Positions 7,641 to 16,392 are shown, counted from the first letter of the stretch. The stretch: 23,666 nt of DNA from an uncultured Butyrivibrio sp. (GCA_910577605.1 CAJTON010000029.1:14925-38590); one strand, 5' to 3'. Notes: generated from the sequence alone by a model not told the origin. A program made the numbers and translations.

Positions 7641-9038
7641 TTACTTGAGAAACGCGAGATAGCCGCGCATCGTCTCGTAAATGTCGATCTTGCTTGTGAC
7701 CTCATACGGAGCGTGCATATTCTGGACCGCCACGCCGCAGTCCATAACCTCCATTCCGTAATTGGCAAGGATATAGGCGATCGTTCCGCCTCCGCCGACA
7801 TCGACCTTTCCAAGCTCCGCCATATGATACGCCACATCGTCGCGCTCCATAGCCGCGCGCACCTTCGCAACATATTCGGCATTGGCGTCGTTGCTGCCCG
7901 ACTTTCCTCTCGCTCCGGTAAATTTGTTGAATACGATCCCTCTTCCGAAGAAGGACGCGTTCTTTTTCTCAAACGCCGAAGCGTAATTGGGGTCGTAAGC
8001 CGCGTTTACGTCGGAGGAAAGCATCTGCGAATTCGTAAGCGCCCTGCGGAGCTTGAGATCGTCGTAAGCTCCGAGCCTTGCGATAAGCTCGGCAACCATA
8101 TTCTCAAAGAATCTGGACTCCATTCCGGTCGCTCCCACGCTACCAATCTCCTCCTTGTCAACCAGAAGACAGGCGGTCGTTTTCTCGGGATTCTCGGTCT
8201 TAAGCATCGCTACAAGGGAAGTATACGCGCATACCCTGTCGTCCTGTCCGTAGCCCATTATCATGCTATTGTCGATTCCCATATTGCGCGCGGGTCCCGC
8301 GGGTACCGCCTCAAGCTCGGCGGACATGAAATCCTCCTCCTTGAAGCCGTATTTTTTCTGCAAAAGCTTAAGGATGTACGCCTTTGTCTTTTCCTTCTCG
8401 TTCTTTGCCTCTTCGTCCTTTTTCTTGCTTCCCATGGGCATGCTGCCGACAAGAATATCGAGAGCCTCGCCCTCAACTACCTTTGCGGCTTTTTTCTCCA
8501 TCTGCTCCGCAGCGAGATGAATGAGAAGATCTGAAACGCCGACCACCGGATCGTCCATATCCTCGCCTATCACAACATTTATCTTCTTGCCGTTGGTAAG
8601 CGCAACTACGCCGTGAAGCGCAAGGGGAAGCGCGACCCACTGGTACTTCTTGATACCGCCGTAGTAGTGGGTATCCATGAGAACAAGCTCCTCGTCCTCA
8701 TAAAGCGGATTCTGCTTTATGTCAAGTCTCGGCGAGTCGATATGAGCGCCGAGGATCTTCATTCCCTGCTCGATAGGCTTCGTTCCGATATTGAAAAGCA
8801 CGATTGCCTTTCCCATATTGGATGCGTAAACCTTGTCCCCCGGCTTTAAGGTCTTGTTTTTGGCGATCACGTCCATAAGGTCGAGATAACCGTTCTCTTC
8901 AGCCATCTCGACAGCCCTCTTTGTACATTCGCGCTCAGTCTTGCACTCCGAAAGAAACCGTCTGTATTCCTCGGCAAAGTCCATTACCTGAGCGATTTTC
9001 TTTTTGTCGCATTTGGTCCATGCGTTCTCTCTTGTCAT
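7641..9038 (-). CDS. apeA: M18 family aminopeptidase (aminopeptidase 1 type)
   Basis: This is a dinuclear zinc aminopeptidase of the aspartyl aminopeptidase family, cytoplasmic, trimming peptide N-termini. Metal and catalytic motifs visible are 'LGAHIDSPRLD' (His99, Asp101), 'GYGQDDRVCAY', 'DKEEIGSVGATG' and 'NMHAPYEV' near the C-terminus. The 465-residue length fits clostridial aminopeptidase 1 rather than the roughly 430-residue type 2. The longest frame begins at TTG 9053, but GGAGG sits 8 nt before the ATG at 9038 and would be inside that longer frame, so 9038 is the start. An internal Lys/Glu-rich patch around residue 215-225 looks like a flexible loop. Confidence 0.93.
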   Translation of the reverse strand: MTRENAWTKCDKKKIAQVMDFAEEYRRFLSECKTERECTKRAVEMAEENGYLDLMDVIAKNKTLKPGDKVYASNMGKAIVLFNIGTKPIEQGMKILGAHIDSPRLDIKQNPLYEDEELVLMDTHYYGGIKKYQWVALPLALHGVVALTNGKKINVVIGEDMDDPVVGVSDLLIHLAAEQMEKKAAKVVEGEALDILVGSMPMGSKKKDEEAKNEKEKTKAYILKLLQKKYGFKEEDFMSAELEAVPAGPARNMGIDNSMIMGYGQDDRVCAYTSLVAMLKTENPEKTTACLLVDKEEIGSVGATGMESRFFENMVAELIARLGAYDDLKLRRALTNSQMLSSDVNAAYDPNYASAFEKKNASFFGRGIVFNKFTGARGKSGSNDANAEYVAKVRAAMERDDVAYHMAELGKVDVGGGGTIAYILANYGMEVMDCGVAVQNMHAPYEVTSKIDIYETMRGYLAFLK

Positions 9039-9064
9039 AATATATACCTCCAAAATAAATTTTC

Positions 9065-9640
9065 TTATATCTCAAGCCTGATCTGAGATTCCTCCTCCGC
9101 CTCGACCTTAAAATCCGCAAGCTTGTCAGGGCTTATGGCCGGAAGCTCCTCGACCGAAGCAAGTCCGAAGCTTCTTAGGAAATCCTCGGTAGTGCCGAAA
9201 AGAATCGGTCTTCCCGGCGCGTCAAGCCTTCCCAGCTCCGTAATCAGATTGTATTCGATGAGCTTGTTCACCGCGTAGTCGCTCTTGACTCCGCGTATCT
9301 GTTCTATCTCAAGCTTTGTTACGGGCTGCTTGTACGCGATTATCGAAAGCGTCTCAAGCGCCGAATCCGAAAGCACATAGCGCTTAGGCTCAGCGGCGAC
9401 CTTCACGAGATTTTCGTAAAATTCGGCTTTCGTACAGAGTTGAAAGCTGTCCTCCAGCTCGATTATCCTGATGCCCCTGTCCTCTGCGTCATATCTGTCC
9501 ATCATATTGTGTATGAGCTTACGGGTGGTATCCGCGTCCTGCTCTATCGCAAGCGCAAGCTTAGACGTTTCCACCGAATCTCCCATCGTAAACAAAACAG
9601 CCTCTATTACGGCCTCCATACGGCCGATACTCATTTCCAT
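9065..9640 (-). CDS. scpB: Segregation and condensation protein B
   Basis: ScpB is the winged-helix kite subunit of the bacterial SMC-ScpAB condensin. The 191 residues match the family. Motifs are 'IEAVLFTMGDSVETSKLA', 'LSDSALETLSIIAYKQPVTKLEIEQIRGV' region (split here as 'SALETLSIIAYKQP' and 'EIEQIRGVKSDYAV'), and 'GRPILFGTTEDFLRSFGL'. GGAG lies about 8 nt before the ATG at 9640. It follows scpA by 41 bp, the standard order. Confidence 0.96.
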   Translation of the reverse strand: MEMSIGRMEAVIEAVLFTMGDSVETSKLALAIEQDADTTRKLIHNMMDRYDAEDRGIRIIELEDSFQLCTKAEFYENLVKVAAEPKRYVLSDSALETLSIIAYKQPVTKLEIEQIRGVKSDYAVNKLIEYNLITELGRLDAPGRPILFGTTEDFLRSFGLASVEELPAISPDKLADFKVEAEEESQIRLEI

Positions 9641-9681
9641 ATCAAAATCTCCAAAAGCAAGCCCCGAAAGGAGCGTATATT

Positions 9682-10419
9682 TTATAACGAAGCGATAAGA
9701 ATATCATCCGTCCGACTCTCCTGAATCACGCGGATAGCGCCGCTCTTTATCATCTCAAGAACGACGAGGAAGGTGACTATTATCTCCATCCTGCTGTTTC
9801 TCACAAGAAGCTGCCTAAACGAGCAGTTCGGATTATTTACTATGTACTCCCTCACATATCCCGCTCTCTCTTCAAGGTCGATCTCCTCTTTCTCTATCCT
9901 TCCGAATTTACTGCGCACCGGATCGATCTTATCCTCGCTGCGCCTCATTACCTCGTTAAAAATCTCGCGCAGCTTTATAAGATTTACGTCCGCCATAAGC
10001 TCTTCAAGATTTACCGGCTCTTCATACGCGGCGACCTCCTCCGGAAGCGAAGACTGCCGAAACATCGCCCTGTCGGCGTCAAGAAGCCTGTCCCTCAGCT
10101 CGTACGACATATACCTGTACATTTTATATTCCAAAAGCTTTTCGACAAGCTCCTGTCTGGGGTCCTCCGCCTCCTCGTCCGGCTCCGGCTCCTTGGGAAG
10201 CAGCATTCTCGACTTTATGTCCAGAAGCATCGCCGCCATTACCAGGAATTCGCTCGCCACGTTCAGATCGCGCTTTTCCATGCCTGCCACATAATCAAGA
10301 TACTGGTCCGTTATTATCGCTATCGGAATATCGTAAATATTCACTTTATTTTTATCTATAAGATGAAGCAAAAGGTCAAGCGGACCCTCAAAAACTTCAA
10401 GCTTTACCTCAAGCGCCAT
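9682..10419 (-). CDS. scpA: Segregation and condensation protein A
   Basis: ScpA is the kleisin that bridges SMC heads in the chromosome-segregation complex. Family hallmarks are the N-terminal 'LEVFEGPLDLLLHLIDKN' followed by 'NIYDIPIAIITDQYLDY', 'EFLVMAAMLLDIKSRMLLP', and a C-terminal winged helix ending 'VTFLVVLEMIKSGAIRV'. Of the two candidate starts I chose the ATG at 10419 (245 residues). The longer TTG frame from 10431 begins on the Shine-Dalgarno (GGGAGG) that serves this ATG. It lies 37 bp after the metallophosphoesterase gene. Confidence 0.96.
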   Translation of the reverse strand: MALEVKLEVFEGPLDLLLHLIDKNKVNIYDIPIAIITDQYLDYVAGMEKRDLNVASEFLVMAAMLLDIKSRMLLPKEPEPDEEAEDPRQELVEKLLEYKMYRYMSYELRDRLLDADRAMFRQSSLPEEVAAYEEPVNLEELMADVNLIKLREIFNEVMRRSEDKIDPVRSKFGRIEKEEIDLEERAGYVREYIVNNPNCSFRQLLVRNSRMEIIVTFLVVLEMIKSGAIRVIQESRTDDILIASL

Positions 10420-10456
10420 ATTCCCTCCCAAAAAAACCGCTTTTTACATTGTAAAC

Positions 10457-11266
10457 TTATAAGCCGTTCTTTGCAAGGATTTTCAGCACCACAAGCTCCG
10501 GATTATTGTTCACCCTGACCGGCAGCGTATGAGCGCCCAGTCCGCGGCTTACAAGCATAAGGCGGTTTCTTTTGCGGTACATTCCGCTGTCGTATCTGGG
10601 CAGTATAAACCCCGTCGTGGAAGCGATCCCGCCGATGCCCGGAATCCTTACGATCCCGCCGTGAAGATGCCCCGACACGGTAAGGTCCGCGCCCCATCCG
10701 GCGTATCTGTCAAAAAAATCGGGATTGTGCGCCAGAAGCAGATTATAGAATCTCGTATCAGGCTCTCCCAGATGCTTGTCCATAAGCCCCGGTCCCATCG
10801 AGGGTGTTCCTATTTTGTCGTAAAAACAGGAATCTATCTCCACGCCGGAGAGCATAAGCCTCTCGCCCTCCTTCTCCAGCGTCACCGTTTCGTCCTCAAG
10901 AAATACCACGCCCGCCTCTGAAAGTCTTTCCCTTATCTCATAATACCGCTCCCCGAAAACCTCCGTACATATCTTCATGCGGTATTCGTGATTTCCAAGC
11001 GCAAAAAATACCGGATAATGTCCGGCAAGCACAGAAAGATAGCTCAGCACGCCCTCCGGTCTATCGTTGATATGCGCGTTGAACATATCTCCCGCAATAA
11101 GCACCGCGTCCGGTCTTTCCGAACGTATTCTCCTGTTAAGCCCGTGCAGATCTATCCCATAGCAGTTTGAATGCAGATCGCTCAGTATCGCGAATTTAAA
11201 TCCCGAAAAGCCCTCGCTAAACTTCTCGGTCTCGACGGTATATCCCGTTATGTCTGTTCTTTTCAT
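10457..11266 (-). CDS. Metallophosphoesterase (YkuE/YaeI-like)
   Basis: A calcineurin-like phosphoesterase of 269 residues. Metal ligands are in 'ILSDLHSN' (Asp30, His32), 'IAGDMFN' (Asp60), GNHEYR (Asn92, His93), 'LLLAHNPD' and GHLHGG. No signal peptide or membrane segment is seen at the N-terminus, unlike some YkuE relatives. The substrate is unknown; lipid pyrophosphate or nucleotide hydrolysis is only a family-based guess. GAGGAG lies 5 nt before the ATG. It is the first gene of the long minus-strand series that continues with scpA and scpB. Confidence 0.88.
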   Translation of the reverse strand: MKRTDITGYTVETEKFSEGFSGFKFAILSDLHSNCYGIDLHGLNRRIRSERPDAVLIAGDMFNAHINDRPEGVLSYLSVLAGHYPVFFALGNHEYRMKICTEVFGERYYEIRERLSEAGVVFLEDETVTLEKEGERLMLSGVEIDSCFYDKIGTPSMGPGLMDKHLGEPDTRFYNLLLAHNPDFFDRYAGWGADLTVSGHLHGGIVRIPGIGGIASTTGFILPRYDSGMYRKRNRLMLVSRGLGAHTLPVRVNNNPELVVLKILAKNGL

Positions 11267-11341
11267 GGATTCTCCTCATTATTTTCCATATACAGTATAT
11301 CCGTTTGCTCCGTCAATGTCAATCGGGCGTTTGCCCATGAT

Positions 11342-11385
11342 AAAACGAAACCCCTGCCGAGCTGCCGGCAGGGGTTTCGTTTTTT
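11342..11385 (-). terminator. Strong bidirectional terminator after the sigma/anti-sigma pair
   Basis: An 18-bp perfect stem (11342-11359 with 11366-11383) encloses a 6-nt loop, with A-runs on the left and T-runs on the right, so each strand reads a GC-rich stem ending in U's. It lies 10 bp after the stop of the minus-strand membrane partner gene and separates it from the metallophosphoesterase series. Confidence 0.9.
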
Positions 11386-11395
11386 AGGAAGTCTT

Positions 11396-12403
11396 CTAAT
11401 CAATTTCCTGTATATCTATATGTTCTTTATCCGAACCGTTCGGATATACAAGCTCGTAACCCTGATAATTATTTATTACATACTCTTTAAATTGTTTTGC
11501 CCTTTCCTCCCCGATAAAAAATATCTTTCCGCTGTTAAGGATATTCGTAGTCAGATAGCCTTCGTCATTCAGCCATATAGAATGATTCCTGTGACCAAGC
11601 AAAGGAATGTCAACGCTTATCCTGATCGAAGCAGCGAGCGTGTCCTTATTTATGTCATCCGCTTTGGCATCTCTGCTGTCGTGGAGAAGCTCACGAATGA
11701 CCTTTCCGTCAACACCGTCGTATTCTATCGCTGAAAGCACGCTCACATCCGGCTCATAATAATAGTCCACCGGACCGAACAGCATATTTTCGTCAAGGCT
11801 CATAGCGTCAAGGAACTCTCCGAGCGTTTTTGCGGCGTACGCGCTGTTTATATAAACGAAATTTCCGGCGTATCCTTCAAATTTCACGGCGACGGCGCAA
11901 TCGCTTTTTATTCCATCTATCGCAAATACTCTGCCGGTGGTATACACTATCTTATCGTCGCCTTCCAGCTCCATATTTACGCCTCTTAAATCGTACTCTC
12001 CGATAAAATCCGCAAGCTTTCCGTCCGGAATCTCGTCTCCTTCGGAAGCGGAAGTTTTGGACGAATACTGGTACTCGTTAAACAATAAAGTTCCGTATCT
12101 CTCGTTCACCGTTCTTTCTTCCCATTTTTTATCGGAGGATTCCGGCCTGTCGGAATTCGCAGAATTGTCTCCTGTATAAATCTTCGTTCCGATAATTGAA
12201 TTATTTGGTTTTATGCTGTCCGACGGAGATTTCTTTAAAACCCCGAAAAGAGCAAGAGCCGCTAATGAAACGCATGCGGCGGCAGCGCCGATTTTAATAA
12301 ATAGCGAAAGTAAAGGTCTTTTTGCGGATCTCAGTTTTTCCACCTTATCCACCATTTCGGCATCAATACCGTTTAAGGCTTCGTGAATTATTTTCTGCTT
12401 CAT
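11396..12403 (-). CDS. Single-pass membrane protein, probable anti-sigma partner
   Basis: The 335-residue protein has a short cytoplasmic N-terminus ('HEALNGIDAEMVDKVEKL'), one membrane segment at about 31-56, and a long extracytoplasmic part with a Ser/Asn/Asp-rich linker followed by a folded region of unknown family. Its start ATG overlaps the sigma factor stop (ATGA), so the two are translationally coupled. Clostridial ECF-type sigma factors are often paired with such proteins, which hold the sigma at the membrane. No zinc-binding anti-sigma HxxxCxxC motif is present. The anti-sigma role is inferred from topology and context. Confidence 0.65.
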   Translation of the reverse strand: MKQKIIHEALNGIDAEMVDKVEKLRSAKRPLLSLFIKIGAAAACVSLAALALFGVLKKSPSDSIKPNNSIIGTKIYTGDNSANSDRPESSDKKWEERTVNERYGTLLFNEYQYSSKTSASEGDEIPDGKLADFIGEYDLRGVNMELEGDDKIVYTTGRVFAIDGIKSDCAVAVKFEGYAGNFVYINSAYAAKTLGEFLDAMSLDENMLFGPVDYYYEPDVSVLSAIEYDGVDGKVIRELLHDSRDAKADDINKDTLAASIRISVDIPLLGHRNHSIWLNDEGYLTTNILNSGKIFFIGEERAKQFKEYVINNYQGYELVYPNGSDKEHIDIQEID

Positions 12404-12960
12404 AATATATATCCCTCCTTTATTAGGTGTTCGCGCAGTCCGCTCCTTGTGCGGTACAGCATGCTTTTGGCTTTCGATTCGCTCATTCCGCAGTATGACG
12501 CCGCTTTTTTCAGGGAATCGAGGTAATAATAGCGCCCGATGAAAAGGCTGCGCGCTTCTTCGGAAATATTGCGAAGATAGCTGTTTATAGTTTCTATGAG
12601 CTGTTCAAGCTCCATATCCTCGTCCACGCGGTCGCTGTCGGAAATGCATTCCTCAAGCTCGGAAAGCGATACGGCATATTCGTTTCCCAGTCTTTTTTGA
12701 CTGTACTTTTTCTCTGCCCGTTTTACACAGATACGTCTTACCAGCATAACAAGATAGGTCCTTAAAACCGCCGGTTTTTGAGGAGGAATGGAATTCCATG
12801 CCGCAAGATACGCTTCGTTTAAACACTCTTTGCAGTCCTCGGTATCGCGCAGAATGTTATAGGCAATTTTTCCGAGATAACGTCCGTACTTTCTTCCAGT
12901 CTGGTCTATCGCTTTTTCATTGCGGTCAAGGTACAGCCTGACTATTTCGTTATCCTCCAT
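12400..12960 (-). CDS. ECF-type sigma-70 family RNA polymerase sigma factor
   Basis: The 186-residue protein has a sigma region 2 (about residues 5-85, 'GRYLGKIAYNILRDTEDCKE', 'LNEAYLAAWNSIPP', 'TYLVMLVRRICVKR') and a region 4 with a helix-turn-helix (about 125-180, 'EEARSLFIGRYYYLDSLKKA', 'SYCGMSESKAKSMLYRTR'). No region 1.1 or 3 is seen, as in ECF sigmas. I chose the ATG at 12960 because AGGAGG lies 7 nt upstream; the longer GTG frame from 12990 would include that Shine-Dalgarno. The stop overlaps the partner gene by 4 bp. The genes it controls cannot be told from this window. Confidence 0.9.
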   Translation of the reverse strand: MEDNEIVRLYLDRNEKAIDQTGRKYGRYLGKIAYNILRDTEDCKECLNEAYLAAWNSIPPQKPAVLRTYLVMLVRRICVKRAEKKYSQKRLGNEYAVSLSELEECISDSDRVDEDMELEQLIETINSYLRNISEEARSLFIGRYYYLDSLKKAASYCGMSESKAKSMLYRTRSGLREHLIKEGYIL

Positions 12961-13000
12961 TTTATTTCCTCCTGTTAAAGACGCCTTCACTTATATATCT

Positions 13001-13023
13001 ACGGTTTTAACGTAAACGGTTTT
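13001..13023 (-). promoter_or_regulatory. Direct repeat AAAACCGT x2 upstream of the sigma gene
   Basis: On the minus strand the octamer AAAACCGT occurs twice at 15-nt period (13016-13023 and 13001-13008), 41-63 bp before the sigma ATG. It could be an operator or part of a self-recognised ECF promoter. I see no good sigma-A promoter for this operon. Confidence 0.35.
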
Positions 13024-13061
13024 ATAATATCACATTATTTTTTAATTTTTGACATACACGC

Positions 13062-13089
13062 AAAAAATCAGCCGTAATCACGGCTGATT
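13062..13089 (-). terminator. Terminator reading on the minus strand, upstream of yihY
   Basis: AATCAGCCGT (13066-13075) pairs with 13080-13089 around a 4-nt loop, followed on the minus strand by a run of six T's. No minus-strand gene ends immediately before it. The nearest is the spoIID-like gene ending at 14010, whose transcript would cross yihY antisense. Confidence 0.7.
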
Positions 13090-13110
13090 CCGTACGCTTT
13101 TATTTCCTGC

Positions 13111-13139
13111 TTGCTAAATTCAGGATTATTGAATATACT
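13111..13139 (+). promoter_or_regulatory. Sigma-A promoter for yihY
   Basis: TTGCTA (13111-13116), 17-nt spacer, TATACT (13134-13139), 32 bp before the ATG. Confidence 0.6.
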
Positions 13140-13171
13140 GTTATGGTAGAATAAATTAAAAGGAAACAGTT

Positions 13172-14035
13172 ATGAAGATTTTCGCCTCGATAGCGGTCAT
13201 CGCCAACAAGATCAAAAAGGATTATGTCAGCGCTTTTGCTGCGCAGTCGGCTCTCTTTATAATAATGAGCTTTGTACCGTTTCTTCTGCTTTTGATGATG
13301 CTTATAAAATATACGCCGCTCACCGAGGAGACGCTTCTTACCGTAATAAACAATATTTCTCCGCCCGCTTTTAAAGCAAGTCTCAGCTCAATGGTTCACG
13401 AGATCTACTTGAACGTCAATCCCACCGCGATACTCATCGTTATCGTATCCGTACTGTGGACAGCCGGCAAGGGTTTTAACTCTCTCATAGAAGGGCTTAA
13501 TTCCGTATTCGACATCACCGAGCACAGAAACGGTTTTGTGCTCAGGCTTTATTCCATACTTTACACAATAGTTTTCGCCGTTATAATAGTAGTGTGCCTG
13601 ATAATCTTCATTCTTGGCACGCTCATTCTCGATTTCTTCAACAAGCACCTTCCGCTCGTCGGAAACATAATAGAAACGATAATGAATCTGAGGACGCTCA
13701 TCTCGGTGCTGCTTTTTACGCTGTTTTTCACATTTTTGTATGTAGCGATCCCGAGCAGGCATACCAAGATAAAGCGTCAGATTCCCGGAGCGCTCTTCTC
13801 CGCCGTGGGCTGGACCGGATTCTCGTTCTTTTTTTCACTGTATGTAAACTTCTCCAAAAACCTTTCTCTGCTTTACGGAAGCCTTGCGACCATAGTATGC
13901 GCTATGCTCTGGCTTTATGTCTGCATGTTCATCTTCCTCATCGGCGCTGAGATAAACCTTTATGTCGAGCAGTGGAACACCGGCAGATCTGTCGAAAAAG
14001 CCACCGACATCACTCACCCTGATACACATCAATAA
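13172..14035 (+). CDS. YihY/BrkB family inner membrane protein
   Basis: The 287-residue protein is made of about six hydrophobic segments, with the family pattern 'FAAQSALFIIMSFVPFLLLL' near the N-terminus, 'VSVLWTAGKGFNSLIEGLN' in the middle and 'YVNFSKNLSLLYGSLATIV' near the end, followed by 'FLIGAEINLYVEQ'. The family was once called ribonuclease BN, but that assignment is wrong for this fold; its function is not settled. AAAGGA lies about 7 nt before the ATG. It is preceded by its own promoter, and its last 26 bp overlap the convergent spoIID-like gene. Confidence 0.9.
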   Translation: MKIFASIAVIANKIKKDYVSAFAAQSALFIIMSFVPFLLLLMMLIKYTPLTEETLLTVINNISPPAFKASLSSMVHEIYLNVNPTAILIVIVSVLWTAGKGFNSLIEGLNSVFDITEHRNGFVLRLYSILYTIVFAVIIVVCLIIFILGTLILDFFNKHLPLVGNIIETIMNLRTLISVLLFTLFFTFLYVAIPSRHTKIKRQIPGALFSAVGWTGFSFFFSLYVNFSKNLSLLYGSLATIVCAMLWLYVCMFIFLIGAEINLYVEQWNTGRSVEKATDITHPDTHQ

Positions 14036-16340
14036 GCTCTATTCCGTCAAAAAAGAATTTCAGTATCTCGTCATAGCTCATTCCGGACGCGACCATGTTG
14101 GAGACCGCGTTCTGGCTCATTCCTATTCCGTGTCCGTAGCCGCCTCCCGTTATGTCAAAGCCCTCCTCGTCGCCTTCTTTGTATGTCTCAAACATACAGT
14201 ACGCGCTCGGAAGTATGTAAAACGTAGTCGTATCCCCCTTAAGCAGGGTTATCGGATTGTCCCTCGGACTTAACAGATATCTTATATTAAGCTCGTTCGT
14301 CACCTTTATCACAGCCTCGGTGCCGTATATTATCATCTCCGATATAGCACCGCCCGTGCTTCTTTTCGTAACCTCGATTCCGGTAACTTTTCCGATATTC
14401 CTGATTTCTTCGCTTACCCATGCGCCGTCTTTGTTCACCTGAATATTGGCAGGATTCGCACAGTATCTTGAATAAATATACTCGTTCACGCTCGTGCTTA
14501 TCTCCGAAAAAGACATTCTGACCTTCCATCTGTAGTACCCGAAGCCGTAATCAAAATCGCTTTCGTCAACGTTCTTGATAAATGCCGCAAAGCTTTCCTC
14601 TGATGACAGATCCATGTCCTTATGCTCCGGGTTCACGCTTTTGGCAAGAAGATAGGGTGTTCCGCCCGTATTTCCGCCCCACACCGAGGTGTCAGAAGTG
14701 CTGCCGCATGAAGTCGAATAATAATATGTGGATATGGGGTTTTTGTCGTAAGCCGCCACCTCTCCGTAGGTCTCCCTGACAGCCTCGGTAGAGTCCTCCT
14801 GTTCGTTCACATTATTGTATACCTGATAATTAACGCTGTCGTCCACATGAGCGCCGTATTTCGCGTAAGAATTGCCCTTGAGTTGTCTGTACGCGTAGCT
14901 TCTCGCGCATACCGCCTGCACCTTGAGCGCCTCCACGCCGAATCGGTTCGGCATTTCGCTCGGGACGACCGCGTAAAGATATTCTTCTATCAGAACGTCG
15001 TTTACAAGCACCAGTCCCTCGTCGTATTCCGCCACCTCAAGCCTTCCCCGGTATTCCGGCGCCCCCTGCGCCTTCTCCACGCTCATGACCCTTATTTTGC
15101 CGCCTATATCCCGCGGCTCTACTATGACGCGCCCCTGTTCAAGCAGTGACGAGCCTTTATAAATATCCACAATGTCCCCCGCCTTATAGCTTTCCTCTTT
15201 GTCGCCCCGACGCACAGTAAAATCCGTCGTGCCGGTAAGCGAGATCCTTTCGTGAAAAATAGAGGTAAAGCCAGTTGACATGACGAGGACCCTTATATTG
15301 TCGGCGGTCAGCGTCCTTGAAATCACAGCGGCGCAGATTTTGCGGTCCGCCACGACAAAATCGGACAGATCGTAGCCTACAAGAATTTCCGAAGCGTCTA
15401 CCTCCTCTATCCTCCCGTATGTTTTGTATATGTGAAAATCCTCGTCAAGCTCCAGCACCCCGTAATTCTCAAGCTCTATTCTGTCGTCCGATACCATCAG
15501 CACCTTGCCGCCTACCGTATCGTTTTTAAGGGAAACCGAGCTGACGCGCCCCTTGCTCATATATATGTCCCCTACGGTCTGCGCAAAGTCGAATTCGAGC
15601 TTTCCTACGCTCAATTCCCGCTTTACTCCGCCTATATACGCCACGATCCTGTTTTCGCTGCCCTCCTCAAGCCATACGTTGCGGTAGACCACGTCGTCCG
15701 AGAGCTTGACTATCACGTTTATAATCTCATTTTTTTTCACATACGCAAGAATTTTGCAGTCGATATATCTGTCAAGCGCAAGTCCCTCAAAGCCGTAGAT
15801 CCCCTCCGTCGTAACCGCCTGCCATCTCGCCGCCTGCTCAGTGTTGGACGGCGTGCCGGATATGACTAACTCAACCTGCGCGACTCCGTTAGCGGCCCCG
15901 TACGCCGCCGCAAGATACTTATATATCCCGTTAAAATCGTCCCGTGTGATTTTTTTATGCTCTTTATATTTAAACGGATCGATTCCCGAAGCCTCGTCCA
16001 CCGTTTCGCCGGATATTCCCTTTACCGTAAGATAGCGCTGCATGTCGCCGTATGTAAAAGCCTTCTGCGCCTCGCCTGCGCTTCCGAAATCGCCGTATCC
16101 CTTCGACTTCATATAATTTATGTATTTTTCGTACCACTCGCCCTTTCCCTTGCCGTCAAAGCAATCCGGCGACTGCGCCGCTCCCTCCTTATCCGTCTCA
16201 AGCAGCGCAAGCATTTTGGAGGCAATGCTCCTCGGTATACGGTTGTCCTCCCTGCGTCCCATGGATAAAATAAGAAGCGCGGCAGTCAGCGCAAATATTC
16301 CCGCAGCCGTAACAATGACAAGTAATCTTTTTTTAAACAT
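14010..16340 (-). CDS. SpoIID/LytB domain protein with long N-terminal extension
   Basis: SpoIID-family proteins are lytic transglycosylases that cut glycan strands stripped of stem peptides during engulfment; LytB relatives modify cell-wall hydrolases. The 776-residue protein has an N-terminal membrane anchor (about 6-26), about 400 residues of beta-rich sequence I do not recognise, and a SpoIID domain from about residue 430. The domain shows 'LEVAEYDEGLVLVNDVLIEE', 'AVVPSEMP' with the catalytic glutamate, 'EALKVQAVCARSYAY', 'YYSTSCGSTSD' and a closing 'GGGYGHGIGMSQNA'. Typical SpoIID is about 340 residues, so this is a long, LytB-sized member. GGAGG lies 8 nt or so before the ATG. It begins 52 bp after the 6S RNA terminator and has no clear promoter of its own. 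Confidence 0.9.
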   Translation of the reverse strand: MFKKRLLVIVTAAGIFALTAALLILSMGRREDNRIPRSIASKMLALLETDKEGAAQSPDCFDGKGKGEWYEKYINYMKSKGYGDFGSAGEAQKAFTYGDMQRYLTVKGISGETVDEASGIDPFKYKEHKKITRDDFNGIYKYLAAAYGAANGVAQVELVISGTPSNTEQAARWQAVTTEGIYGFEGLALDRYIDCKILAYVKKNEIINVIVKLSDDVVYRNVWLEEGSENRIVAYIGGVKRELSVGKLEFDFAQTVGDIYMSKGRVSSVSLKNDTVGGKVLMVSDDRIELENYGVLELDEDFHIYKTYGRIEEVDASEILVGYDLSDFVVADRKICAAVISRTLTADNIRVLVMSTGFTSIFHERISLTGTTDFTVRRGDKEESYKAGDIVDIYKGSSLLEQGRVIVEPRDIGGKIRVMSVEKAQGAPEYRGRLEVAEYDEGLVLVNDVLIEEYLYAVVPSEMPNRFGVEALKVQAVCARSYAYRQLKGNSYAKYGAHVDDSVNYQVYNNVNEQEDSTEAVRETYGEVAAYDKNPISTYYYSTSCGSTSDTSVWGGNTGGTPYLLAKSVNPEHKDMDLSSEESFAAFIKNVDESDFDYGFGYYRWKVRMSFSEISTSVNEYIYSRYCANPANIQVNKDGAWVSEEIRNIGKVTGIEVTKRSTGGAISEMIIYGTEAVIKVTNELNIRYLLSPRDNPITLLKGDTTTFYILPSAYCMFETYKEGDEEGFDITGGGYGHGIGMSQNAVSNMVASGMSYDEILKFFFDGIELIDVYQGE

Positions 16341-16392
16341 AAGAAGCTCCTCCTAAAAACTATGGCTTGTTCAATTCTATTACATTGTAAAT

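Noticed and set aside
6778..7662. 294-residue plus-strand open frame
   Set aside because: It lies opposite prmA, which has all its family motifs; the composition (many Arg, His, Tyr) is that of a shadow frame.
7713..8534. 273-residue plus-strand open frame
   Set aside because: It is antisense to the M18 aminopeptidase gene and resembles no family I know.
13049..13072. TTGACA on the plus strand as a yihY -35
   Set aside because: No -10 element lies at a suitable distance; the TTGCTA/TATACT pair downstream is better.
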